From Drechslerella dactyloides (lineage: Eukaryota > Ascomycota > Orbiliomycetes > Orbiliales > Orbiliaceae): a stretch of DNA of 64,000 bases. Within the stretch, counting starts at the first letter, position 1. Every line of letters begins with the position of its first letter. Under the pieces are notes generated by a model that searched no databases, was not told the origin of the DNA, and saw only the letters and a program-made list of their open reading frames with translations. Location: assembly GCA_020064725.1 (NCBI GenBank), contig JAGTWJ010000001.1, forward strand, positions 1,798,001 through 1,862,000, written 5' to 3'. The translations under genes were made by a program, and so were the position numbers. Shown here piece by piece: positions 1 to 11,286 of the stretch.

Positions 1-729
1 TGTAAATTTGATTTATCATCGATGTAATATTGCTTTTCTCTTTCCTTTCTCGTCTGGAACTGGCATTTCATCCGACACCCCGTCCTCGAGCTTCTATGTC
101 GTGTTGTATACACGTAATAGTCTTAATATATACAGCCATAGTTAGGCTCTGACTTCCCCCAAGTATGCAAACTCAAAAGTCTTAACGATATAGTTACACA
201 TTCCATCAAAATCCAGCTACTTCGAAACATTTTGTTCCTGCATCTATTGATCAGATATTCCTGATTAATCCATCGATCTTTTGTATTCTGGGGGTAGTCT
301 TTTCTTAAATTCAGTGTCACTAAATACGACCCAAATTTTATGCAGCAGCGAGAACTGCCTCCTCATTATTATTTATCAGAGAGAGCCTTTCATTGTATGA
401 GAAAACTTGCTCTTAGCTATAATTCTTATACAGGCTCGATATATCACTTCCTCAATACTTGCGGGGTACTTTGCATTAATAGTCGCAGTCCTGGCTCCTT
501 AGAGTTCTTCGTGGACGATCAGGTGTGATTGCTCGAAATTGGCGGCCCTTGGAAGACTGAATAGGATACCAACAGCGTTCTATCTTCACGAAACTAACGG
601 CGTCAAAATCGGTGTAAAAGAAAGTAACAAAAGCTGAGAAGAGGGTGTGCCAAGCTCTAAAACTGGGATAACAGCTACGCAGTTCCTACTTTCAGGTATC
701 AGTGGTATAGAACAAAATATTTAAGCAAG
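1..729. other. Intergenic, AT-rich
   Basis: No open frame here looks like a conserved protein and no RNA gene was recognised. The stretch is visibly AT-richer than the coding parts. Its right end (about 600-729) is presumably the promoter and 5' leader of the acyl-CoA synthetase-like gene that starts at 730. Confidence 0.6.
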
Positions 730-3179
730 ATGGCCATGGTTACAGAAGCGCGCTCGGCGATGCCCACAGCTCTGCCCACAAATGGCCATTACAAAGCTCC
801 TGCTAGCAAGTGGAAAAGTTTCCTCCCACCCACAACCATCAGACGCAAGACTAGCACGGTCCCCGCCGCATCACCTTTCGAATCGTACTTTGACTTCCTC
901 AGATCCCTGTTTCCCAGTTACAAAAAGTCCAAGATGCCTTCTCGCACATCTAATACGGCTTTTAATACACCCGCAAGCGGTCCTTTGCCAACTGCTGCAA
1001 ATGCTGCTATCGAAGATGTTATGCGTGGAGAAAGCACCTACGAGATCCCCCATACTGACATCTTGAGTTGGCTGTTCAAGAGCAACTACGACCACGGCCA
1101 AAAGGTTCGTGGCATCAATCGATATTTCTGTTACAGTTGATCGACTGTCGTCGCGTCATCACCACTATTAGTTCAGAAAGCATGCTGATACTTCAATACT
1201 GTTGTTGGAACATTTAGATCCTCATTGATGGCCTGAATCCTGAGAGGTTCGTTACGGCTAATGCCATAAAATCAATGGTCAGGTCGTTGATTGGAGGTTT
1301 GAGAGGGATTGGTGTTAAACCAGGTGACTCGGTCTGCATACACTCGTTCAACGACGTAAGTAATATCGCCTCTGAATAGAATCCAAGTATAGAGATACTA
1401 AGACCAGTCCGCAAGATCCTATATCCGATTGCGGCCCTCGCAGTCGTCGGTATCGGTGCACGCTTCGTTGGGTAAGTCTTTCCAGCAATATTATTTTTTC
1501 ATAAGAATCTTGGTTCCATGAATCGTCCCCCTAGCCACATGCTCAATGATTTCGATACTCAATCAGAATGAGTATTCGAAAATTTCGATGCTTGTAGTTG
1601 ATTCATCCAAGAGGCATTCATGTTCGACTCCGTGAACAAGATTCATGATTACTGATGCTGTCGAAATGTAGCACCAACCCAGGACACACTGTCTTTGAAA
1701 TGGAGCACCATCTAAAGATCTCGCATTCAAAGTTCATGATCATACAGCCATCTTTGATCAAGCATGTCGCGCAGGCTGCCGAGAAAGTCGGGATTCCTCA
1801 CGGGAATATCGTGGCATTTGACGTGCATGGAGAGGATGCCGGCGGGTACCATTCGTTCATGCGACTTCTGCAAGCAAAAGAAGAAGACTGGATCTCATTC
1901 CAGGATGAAAAGACCGCAAAAGAGACTATTATCGGTCTCTTCGCGAGCTCTGGCACCACTGGCCTGCCGAAGGTGATCGCGGTGTCACACTATGCCTGGG
2001 TTGCCGGCACCGTGCTTCTTCCTGAGGTCCTGGAGCGTCCGTACAAGGTTAGCATATTAAAGTAGTTTGAATACGCATTCAAGTGATATACTAACGAAAA
2101 TTTGTGAAGGTCCGGCGACTAATGTTTCTCCCAGCCTTCCATGCCTTTGCATGTCCGTTGACTATCTTGATGCCTATCAAGATGGGACAGGAAACGTACG
2201 TGTTGCCGCGGTTCGATCTGGCAACATTCTGCGAGGCAGTTGGAAAGTATCAAATCAACGAGACAGCTGTCGCTCCGCCATGCCTCCAGGCTTTCATGAA
2301 GGCTGGAGAAGAGAAGCAGAAGCAGTTGAGGAGCCTTAAGCGAATCTGGTGTGGTGGCGCACCTATGAACGTAAAGCTGCAGACTGAGTCCCGCGCCTGT
2401 TTCGCTGACGATGCCGAGATCGTCAATATATGGGGAATGACGGAGTTTGGAATCACCGTCGCCATGCGCTACGACGAGATCGACCGGACGGGAGCTGCAA
2501 GCAAGCTGCTGCCGAACACCGAGGCCCGAATCATCAACGATGATGGGCTGAACGTCACACTGAAGGGCGGACAGGGCGAGGTACAGATAAGGACGCCACA
2601 AGTGAGTCTGGGATACTTCGGAAACACGAAAGCAACGGATGAGACTTTCATCTCGGGAGGCTGGGTCCGCACCGGCGATGTCGCCTACTTCAAAGACGGC
2701 AAGTTGTATATCCTAGATCGCAAGAAGGTCAGTATACTGTGCACCTCTAAACATCTAGATGCCGTTGCATACATGTTGTGGCATGAAACCACTGGATACA
2801 AGTGTACTAACCTTGGCTCGGTAAACAATAGGAGATCATTAAAGTCCGAGGCTGGCAGGTGGCCCCCGCTGAGCTGGAGGCGGTGCTCGTCTCCCATCCG
2901 GGGATCAAAGACGCAGCAGTGCTTGGGATTAAGGTCGGTACCGGCGACGGAGAGCATGAAGTTCCTCGCGCGTATGTTGTCCGGATGCCCGGCGCGGAAA
3001 TACGCGAGGAGGACGTCAAGAAGTTCATCCTCGAGAAGCTGGCTAAGTACAAGGCACTCGATGGTGGTGTTTTCTTTGTCGAGGCCATTCCCAAGTCGAA
3101 CACCGGCAAAATCTTAAAGAAGATCATCCGTGCCGAATGGATAGGCAAGGAGGAGGCGCAGAGGAAGCTGCTGGTCTAG
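730..3179 (+). CDS. AMP-dependent acyl-CoA synthetase / 4-coumarate-CoA ligase-like protein
   Basis: Adenylate-forming enzyme that would activate a carboxylic acid with ATP and CoA; the substrate cannot be read. Six exons join in frame: 730-1104, 1218-1355, 1416-1471, 1672-2047, 2110-2727 and 2832-3179, about 636 residues. The ATP-binding loop reads FASSGTTGLPKVI, the aromatic motif NIWGMTEFG, the hinge region YILDRKKEIIKVRGWQ (split by the last intron), and the C-terminal catalytic lysine lies in IPKSNTGKILKK. This order is diagnostic of the ANL superfamily. The C-terminus (KLLV) is not a peroxisomal PTS1. The start at 730 gives an N-terminal region about 100 residues longer than usual; an internal Met at 931 (MPSRTSNTAF) is an alternative. 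No biosynthetic-cluster genes lie beside it, so a role in primary or xenobiotic acid metabolism is as likely as a secondary pathway. Confidence 0.88.
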
Positions 3180-4180
3180 GGCCAACAGGCCTTCCTCTGG
3201 GCTTTTGTCCGTGGTGGCTGCGATGAGGTGGACAGCACGATAGGTAAAGAAGTAATGAAACGAGGAAGAGGCCTAGGTAGGAGGAGATGCAAGAGAAGTA
3301 GTGGTGAAGAGAAAGAGGGAGAAGGTAACGGGCGCAGACTCCCTAGAGTTATAGTCCCGCTTGTTATCCATTCCCTGGTGTCTGGCGCTTTCCCTTGATG
3401 GTCTTTTCTTTCTGGATGCATGAATTTCTCAGCGGTGCTTCCCCTAACCCTCTTTGGTAGCATTTATTCGCATCCTCATATACATACGGTTGTTTTCTTA
3501 AGTGTCCTTGCACGTATACGTTGTCATTCCCCCATCACCAGAAGCTTCAACAACTGTCCGATATTCTATTGTAAACTGCATCCTTATGGTGACGTAATAC
3601 GCAGAATCGGCTCTAGATTCTGCCCTTATAGAACAGTATACAAAATTTAACATCTGAGACCTAATACTCGAGTGCCATAGTTGGCCCGGGTTTAATTTCT
3701 GCTCGTGCTTTCCAGATAGTGGATCCATGGATGTTTGGCAGCGAGGATGGGAGACTGTCGGGTTTTCGGTGCTGGTGACGACAGTAGCATAGTTTGTTAC
3801 CCAAACAATAGCCCCGCTCTCCTCTGTAAGATTCCCCCAGACACGCTCTTAAAACATGCCTTTAGCGATGAGGATGAAGGAGTTCAAGCATAATGGAGCT
3901 CGTAGGGATATCCAAATGAAATGATCCAAACGGTTGAACTTGTGTTGCCAGCGTTGGTGGCTGGTATGTATACTAACCGCCACAGCAGCGCCACAGTAAC
4001 GTCGCCGCCTCACCACCAGTCCAACGACGCGCAATTCCCAAGCTCCATCCACCTCGCCATTCACATCCCCACCACCAACCCCATCCTCGCCCTCCATCGA
4101 CCTCTCCCGCGCCCAGCTAGATCTCAATCTAGCCCGTCGAGAAAACAGTTCGCCAGCTCCAGCATACACAGAGACCCAAG
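3180..4180. other. Intergenic: 3' region of ligase gene and PUP3 promoter
   Basis: No protein-like frame or RNA gene was recognised. The segment 3990-4180 is C-rich and pyrimidine-rich, as is common in fungal promoters just ahead of a start codon, and leads into PUP3. Confidence 0.55.
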
Positions 4181-5356
4181 ATGGTGATTCCAAGCTCCCC
4201 GCGTCAAGCTCCAAGCTCCAGTCCATCCGTCACTAACTTGCTCGTGACCCGCAGGCGAACCCATTCACACTGAGTGCGTGTCCTATCCCACCTCAACTCC
4301 GATACGTCAACTATCCCTCGTACGGTCTGTTGAAATGCTGACGCTTTTATTCGCAAAGACGGTGGCGCTTGTCTGGCGATGGTACGACGATAAGCCCCTC
4401 CAATTTCCACCAAGATTGAAGTAGCTGCTGACCCACGTATCCCTCTACAGGCCGGAAAGGACTGCGTAGGTACGATATAACACTCACAGAAGTCCATACA
4501 CCGCACCGCTGGACACTACTACTGACACAATTACCACCGCCGCCAGCCATTGCCTGCGATCTCAGACTCGGTCCGTCGAACCTCCATACGTCACCCCGCG
4601 CTACCAAACAGCTAACAGCATAGCAGGCCAGCAAGCTCTTACCCTCTCGAACAACTTCCCCAAGATCTTCAACTATGGCGACGTCTGGCTAGGTCTCACC
4701 GGCCTCGCAACCGACGTCCAAACCATGTCCGTCCACAGCATTATCCATCCCCGCTGCTGCTATCCTACTCCTCTAACCGATGGACAGGCACTCCCTCTTC
4801 CGTTACAAAGTAAACCTCTACCGCCTGCGCGAGGAACGCGAAATCGAACCCGAAACAATGGCCAACCTCGTCTCCTCAACGCTGTACGAACGCCGCTTCG
4901 GCCCCTTCTTCGTCTCCCCGGTCGTCGCTGGGATAAATCAGCGGACAGGCAAGCCGTTCATCTGCGGCTTCGATTCCATCGGCTGCATTGATTTCGCCAA
5001 GGACTTTATCGTCAGCGGCACGGCCAGCGACCAGCTGTTTGGTGTTGCTGAGGGGCTGTGGGAGCCGGATCTTGAGCCGGAGGAGCTATTTGAGACGATC
5101 AGCCAAACGTTGCTGAATTCGCTAGACCGCGATGCCCTGGCTGGATGGTGCGTATCAAATCCCACCTATCATTTATATAATCTGCGGAATGCCCATAACT
5201 ATATACATGTATTATGGCACGAGCCAATACATGGGCAGAAATAGCATATGCGTGGGACATCATTGCTGACTGGTGTCTTTACCTAGGGGTGCACACGTCT
5301 ACATCATCACGAAGGATGGCGTAACCAAGCGATTATTACGAACTAGACAAGACTAG
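4181..5356 (+). CDS. PUP3: 20S proteasome subunit beta-3 (Pup3)
   Basis: Structural, non-catalytic beta subunit of the 20S core proteasome. Eight exons join in frame to 205 residues, the length of the yeast protein: 4181-4183, 4255-4273, 4359-4381, 4451-4469, 4547-4570, 4627-4726, 4788-5147 and 5287-5356. The protein begins MANPFTLNGGACLAM, then GKDCVAIACDLRLG, KIFNYGDVWLGLTGLATDV, SSTLYERRFGPFFVSPVVAG, GCIDFAKDFIVSGTASDQLF and ends KRLLRTRQD. As expected for beta-3 there is no processed N-terminal threonine. The first coding exon is the ATG alone, and four further exons are only 19-24 nt. The branch point of intron 1 (CTAAC at 4234-4238) and all acceptors fit. The gene converges on UTP13, with 221 bp between the stops. 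Confidence 0.95.
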
Positions 5357-5432
5357 CTTGGCTTTCCACTCGGACTTCCTCACATTCGTGAACGGAAGCA
5401 TCCTGCGATGCGTATACGCATGGAACGAATTG

Positions 5433-5454
5433 AGATAGATAGATAGATAGATAG
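5433..5454. repeat. GATA tetranucleotide microsatellite
   Basis: About five perfect copies of GATA lie in the gap between the convergent PUP3 and UTP13 stop codons. It is a simple-sequence tract with no evident function. Confidence 0.9.
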
Positions 5455-5577
5455 TTTCAAATTCTATTCTAGTCTATTCTACAGATGACATGCCGAATCT
5501 TTCCCCGCATGCTATCGTACATATATACAGATTCCTCCGGAACTCCAGACATGTTACATATACAATGGCTGTGAATC

Positions 5578-8500
5578 TCACTGCATCTCAACATCGCTAT
5601 CCTCGTCCTCCTCGTTCCCCTCGTCCTCACTTTCATCACTCCTCTCACTGTCCTCATCCGCCTGACTGCCCTGTTCCTCGTTCTGATCTTCACTGTCGCC
5701 GTCCTCCACCTCTTCCTCTTCTTCGTCCATGCCATTCACATCCTTCAGCACCCTCGCCGGCGCTTTGCCGTCAACAAATGCCGCTTCCTCCATTTGATTC
5801 AACGTATACTCAACTATGTAACTCTCCGCCAACAGCTCCTCGACCCTTGCGTAATGTCGTTCCGTGTACCGCTCGACGATCTCCATGATCTCTGGCACCG
5901 CCATTCTCTCCCCTTTCCTCCTTTTACTCACGGTCTCTGCCCCCTCGCCGTCGCCGTCGCCACCCTTCCTCGCGCCGGGAACCTTCAGCGAGACGAATTT
6001 CTCGGCGGGGAACGACCGCATCAGCACGGCTAGCACGCGCTGTGCCACACCCGCGGTCCGCGAGTTTGTGTTCCAGTCCCGCAGGCGGCAGAGCAGCAGG
6101 TAGAGATGGTGGTCGTTCAGTCCTGCGAGGACGGCGTCCACGCTCTTGAGACCTGTGATCGAGTCCGATTCGGGCGTTGGTGAGTCGATGACGGCGGTGA
6201 GTAGCTTGAGGAGTTTGTAAGGGTAGTTGAGCTCGAGGGCGAGGACGATGGCGGATCGGTAGTCTTTCGCTTGGATGAGGTTGGATAGTTTCTGTTCCCT
6301 GTGCGCGCAACGATCCCGTCAGATACATCCACACACCTTTGACTCAACTCTGCGGCAAGGGATTGATAGAGACTACAGGGAAAGTGAAGAGGAATGTATG
6401 GGGAAACGTACTGCTCAACGGCCTTCTCCGCCTTCCGCACCTTCTCCTCCCTCGTCCGCTCGCTCACATCTTTCCAAAATGTGACTACGGAGTCTCCCCC
6501 ACCGGTGACCACCACACTCTCATCCCGCTGCCCTGCCAATGCCCACACTTTATCCTCGTGCCCGTCTAGCGTCGAGACACACTCCCCCGTCCGCGCCTCC
6601 CAGACCTTCACCAGACCCTCGCCCCCGGCTGACACAACCTGAAGGCCTTCGTTCAGCCACATAGCCTTCAGCACGATGCCTGCGTGACCTTCCAGGGTCT
6701 TCACACAGGTATAATCTGCCAGGTTCCACAATCTGACAGTCTTGTCGCCGCTGGCAGACAGTAGTAGTCGCCCGGCGCCCTCGCCGCCGACAGAGCTGGC
6801 GGTGATGTGGCTGGGACCGAAGCGGACGCTCCACACGCCACGCCTGTGTCCGCGGCAGATGCCGAGCGTCTCGCCCGTCTCCGTGGACCACACCTTGATT
6901 GTGCGATCCTGCGATGCTGTTGCAAACAGGCGGTCGTCGGCGGACACGTCGATAAAGTTGATATCCTTGTCGTGTGCCTTTCGTGTGAAAGTCGCTTTGG
7001 AAGATTTGATAACCACTTTTTTGTCCTGCGTGGCGGGTAGCTTTGGTACCTCCCATCGTTTGATTGTCGAGTCCTTCGATCCTGTTATCAGGAACTTCGG
7101 TGGCGTGGGGAACCTTTCTGACGTGTCCGCCGGAGGCCCTCTCGACAGGGCCACCGCGCCGATACTCTCGGTATGTCCTACGAACCGCGCGTAGCATGTG
7201 AACCGCTCCTTCTCCGCCTCGGCCGCTGGATCGATCCGCCATAACCGCGCCTCGTTGTCCTTCCCACCGCTGGCGAGCCAGTTGCCCGTCGCGTCCTTGT
7301 CCAGACATATCGCGATGTCCGAATGGCCCTTCAGCACGCCGACGTCCCCGAACGAGCCTTCGCTCGGCGATATGATTCGGATGTCCTCGCTGTTCGATGC
7401 AAGCGCCAGGAGCGAGTCTGTGGGTGTCAGGTATTGCAAGTCGATAATTTCGTCCAGGTGGCCAGATATCCGGCTGGTGATCGGGAGGTTTGGTGCGACC
7501 GCGCGCACCAAGAATGTCTGGTCGTTGTGTACGGAAATCAGGGTATTCGCGTCACTCGAGTATCTGCACCTCTCGAGTCAGCAAGCTGCCCCACCTGCGC
7601 GGAAGATTGGTCGATGATGCAGAGGTGGAGACCTACATGACGTCCACAATCTCGTCCTCCTGCTCGCCTTTCGCCATCGGTATCGCCTTTCCGGTCCGCG
7701 AACTCCACAGTCGGATAGATCCCTTGTCGCCAGCCGTATATACTACCTGCCCTTCGCCGTCTCCCTGTCCGACATCTGAACCGTCTTTGAGAAAGCCCAC
7801 TGTCTCTAACGTCTCCATCACTGGGACCTGGCCTCTGGCCTCCCACTTGCCGGTCTCCCAGATGATAAACACGGCGTCTCTCCCACCGCTCACCAGCACG
7901 CTTCCATCGACGCTCCAGTCTAGCCCTCTGACGACACTGTTATGCCCCTCGAGTACTTTTACCAGCTTGCGCGTGTATAAATCCCACACGATGACCTTTG
8001 TATCGTCCGCCGCAGACGCGAGCCGCCATTTCCGCGCATTCTTATCCGGTGGTGCGAAGAACGACAGCGCGGAGATGACTCCACCGTGACCACGAAGGTT
8101 GTGCGTTACGAAGCCGCCTTTGATATCCCACACCTTGACGAGGCCATCGGAGCCACCTGTTGCGAGCAGGGTACCAGTCGGGTCGACGGCAGCGGTAATG
8201 ACGGGTGCGTCGTGGGCTTTCACGGCGCGGGAGAGACTGAAGGAGATGCTGGCGAGCGGAGAGGAAATCGTGAGGGCGTAGATGCGCATAGTGAAGGAGC
8301 GGGAGCAGGTGATCAAGTGCGAAGCATTGGGTGTAACTGCACGCCGAGAAACCGTTAGTACGCATGATCGTACGCGATACGACGAGGACAGACGTACGCG
8401 CGAGAGTGGATATCAGCTCCGAGTCCTACTTCACTCACACACTCGTCAGCATCAGTTCCATGCGAGCTCGGATGAATAGTATGTATATCTCAATCGGCGG

Positions 8501-8692
8501 GGAGAATGTCTACGATACCCCCTCTATCCGCGCCAATTCCTGGCCGGTCTGTAGGTGTGTGAGGATGACATCCTCGTCGAGTGTGCTCGCGAGAATGCGG
8601 CCATCGGCGGATAGCGCGCACTTGCCGCCGGTGTAGAATGATTGGATGACTTTTGTCGGCACGAACGAGGTCTTGAGCTGCGGGGGCGCCAT
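5578..8692 (-). CDS. UTP13: U3 snoRNP protein Utp13 (WD40, SSU processome)
   Basis: Subunit of the UtpB/PWP2 subcomplex of the nucleolar small-subunit processome, needed for 18S rRNA maturation. The N-terminus MAPPQLKTSFVPTKVI is followed by many WD40 repeats, e.g. LATGGSDGLVKVWD, LASAADDTKVIVWD, LITGSKDSTIKRWE, LFATASQDRTIKVWS and LLLSASGDKTVRLWN. These form two propellers. The C-terminal Utp13 domain starts EQKLSNLIQAKDYRSAI, and the protein ends in a very acidic Glu/Asp tail before the stop at 5578. Coding exons are roughly 8692-8510, a short one near 8430-8390, 8338-7633, 7563-6410 and 6300-5578; joins such as DSELISTLA/LTPNASHL are in frame. Translation could instead begin at an in-frame Met at 8836, adding 48 residues; family members start at the 8692 position. 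Confidence 0.93.
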
Positions 8693-9065
8693 CGTCGTCG
8701 AGGCTGCTGTGGGGAGAGCGGATGGTGCTGGCGAGAAAATTAATTTTTGCAGGGGAGTCGTCGCAGAGAGTTCTGGCGCTTGGCGGCGACAGACGCGAGT
8801 CGGCCTGACGGCGGCCTGGCGAAAGCTTGTAGACATATCAGCGTCTAGTCTGCATACCTTCAGAGGGACTTTCTACTCGAACACCAAAATGAAAAGCAGG
8901 ATTGAATTTATTTTTATGGTACTATCTGTCGGTTCAAAAATGCTCGAATCTCACGATGGCACTGTACACATCCTCGATTTTGACCGCAACGATACCCTCG
9001 ATCCCGTAGACAATTCAAAGTGACGTCAATCGAACGGCCATAAAGAGGATACTCATAAGATCCAA
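8693..9065. other. UTP13 promoter / URC4 3' region
   Basis: The gap lies between two minus-strand genes. It contains the possible 48-codon upstream extension of UTP13 (8693-8836). No other feature was recognised. Confidence 0.55.
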
Positions 9066-10600
9066 CTAGAACAAAGTCCCGTCACTCCGAATCAAAATCG
9101 GACTGCATTTAGTCTCCGGCCGATGCTTCGCTGCCATCTCCCTGCCAGACTTCCACGTCCCTGCCTCGAGTACCTGAGCCATGTTCAAGCGACCCTTGCC
9201 GGCCGCCTCCATCTTCTGGACCACCTTCTCATACACCACGTCCAGCAGCGACAGCGTCATCGAACGCCACTCAACAATCACGTCGTCGCCGGCGTCGAAC
9301 AGCGGCAGCTTGCCACCGGATGCTTTCACACCCTTCTCCAGCGCTTCAGGCTTCAGCGTAAGGGCACCGAGGTCAACGAATAGCCCGCCATTGCGGTACT
9401 CTGGCAGGCCGGTGAGTGAGCCGGCGTTGATCCAGGTCTTGTTCAGCAGTCGCTGGAACGGGACGGTGAGGGAGTAAGTCAGCCATTGCGTGAGCTTGTG
9501 GAAAGGTTGGATGCCGGCTGTCTCGCTGGGGGAATCAGCGGCCCGCTGCAGGGTGCTAAGGGGCCAGGCGTCGCCGATGGGGACGCCGGCGACGGTGGTG
9601 CGATCCTTCGGCCAGCTGGGGATCAGGACGTTTTGTAGTACATCCCAGAGGGTGAGGATATCCAGTTCCGCTGAGTCATTCGCGGATTTAAGCATGTAGT
9701 CTGTGACAGCGTGTCGTGGACTATGTATTAGTTATACGCGTATCGTAAATCTATCATGCGCAAGGAGCAGTCTAATTATCTTACCAACGAGGTTTCCCGG
9801 CCGGCCATTGGCGCCGAATACATCAGGATGCGCCAGAAGCGATGTCCCCAGGCTCCGCAGAAGGCCTGCTCGAGAATCCACTCCCAACATCTGGTTGGCG
9901 TCAGAGACCTGGAATCCCTTTGCCAGGCTCTCCGCGGTCAATCCCTCCAGCCCTTTCCCTAGAAGCCCACAGATCGAGCTTTAGTAAATGCATATCACAA
10001 GGTAGGATCCAATTGCATACCATCGACGGAGGGCTCCTTGCTACTCGTAAATGCGAGCTCCTTAAACATATACAAGCTCGCAACTGCAATCCCCTCGCTT
10101 CGCTCATACCTCCCGCCGGTTCCAGGCTCGACGTACTGCCAGACGTCCCCAGCGCCGGCGTCCAGCAGCACGGACACAAAGAACAAGTCGACCAGCCGAC
10201 GCGTCAATTCAGTGGCGTCAGTGCACCCCGCATCTTTCCAAGACTGCAGGAGGTCTGCGACGCGGGGGACGGCGCCGACCTCGAAGTGCTGCCAGCGTCC
10301 ATGTGGCGGAATCGTGTGGAACTTGTCCGGGCCAAAGTCACGCTGCACAAGACATAATCAGCCGACTGCAATCTTCCAATGCAATTGATACTTTTATACA
10401 CGGTACGCAATTGATGATGAAGATTTGGGTGTACATACTTCAATGACGGAGATGACAAAGTTGGCGACATCGTCCAGCTTATCCTCGTGCAGGTCAAAGT
10501 GCGTGAGCTGACCAGCCTGTGCGGCAGCCCAGACCTTCTTCGCGCGGTCACGAATCGAGCCCAGCGAAAGGAGATACTTGACGTCGGCGTTGGAACTCAT
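9066..10600 (-). CDS. URC4: Uracil catabolism protein 4 (DUF1688)
   Basis: Belongs to the DUF1688/Urc4 family, required in fungi for the URC route of uracil degradation; the exact reaction is not established. Four exons join to about 433 residues: MSSNADVKYLLSLGSIRDRA at the start (10600-10440), then a segment with FHTIPPHGRWQHFEVG and RRLVDLFFVSVLLDAGAG, then GLTAESLAKGFQVSDANQML and DVFGANGRPGNLVG, and a long last exon (to 9066) with LPEYRNGGLFVDLGALTLKP and the Asp-rich FDAGDDVIVEWRSMTLSLLD. Length and motif order match the family. It is a cytosolic-type protein without signal or membrane segments. It is not clustered here with URC1 or other pyrimidine genes, and shares a divergent promoter with UBX4. 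Confidence 0.88.
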
Positions 10601-11286
10601 GGTGGAGATATATATTGGATCCGGATGACGGTAACAGATATATTGATAGGACTAACTTTTGCGAGTCGAAGGACGGGCGCGTGTAGTCTACAAAGTAGCA
10701 CGTAGTACGAATACGCCTCCATCGGAGGCGGCCGACGGCTAGCTAGCAGCTATCCGGATGCAGCACTGGCCCGACGCATATCTAAGCGTGGCTAACCGGA
10801 CGACATGCGTTCATGTGCACAGTACACGATTCTTATACGCACGTACAGATAATCCGCTGCTGTCAATGCATTATTGCGTTCGACGACGCATATACGCCAG
10901 AAGAGTCCAACCTCTGTACGCCCCGATCGGAAGCGGCGCAAGAGTGGAGCTGTGGCTTGAGCTATCGACGCCGCAAGTCTGCCGCATCGCCGAAGCCGAA
11001 CATCCCGATTAGTCAGCCAAGAGACAAACAGGATTTCGATCACGTGCCATGTGGTAGCTTCCAGAAGCGCAACGCAGGCGGCGGCGGGATCCTGACGCCC
11101 TGTCGCGGGGTATTACACGGCCGCCGCGTATTACGACTGACTGCGTGTCGCCGCCATGCCGCCTCTGACAAATCCCATCGATATCTAGCCAGCTGTCCCT
11201 CCACCCGTTCATCGCAGCTTCCATCACCGTCATCTCGACCGCCCGTAGCTTCGTTCTGCCCTGTCGTACTCTCCGAGCGGCTTATA
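10601..11286. other. Divergent promoter between URC4 and UBX4
   Basis: An intergenic stretch of 686 bp serving two genes that leave it in opposite directions. No RNA gene or conserved frame was recognised. The UBX4-proximal 150 bp is C/T-rich. Confidence 0.55.

Noticed and set aside
730..3179. Secondary-metabolite gene cluster around the acyl-CoA ligase
   Set aside because: The neighbours are PUP3, UTP13 and URC4; no polyketide or peptide synthase, tailoring enzyme or cluster regulator is present.
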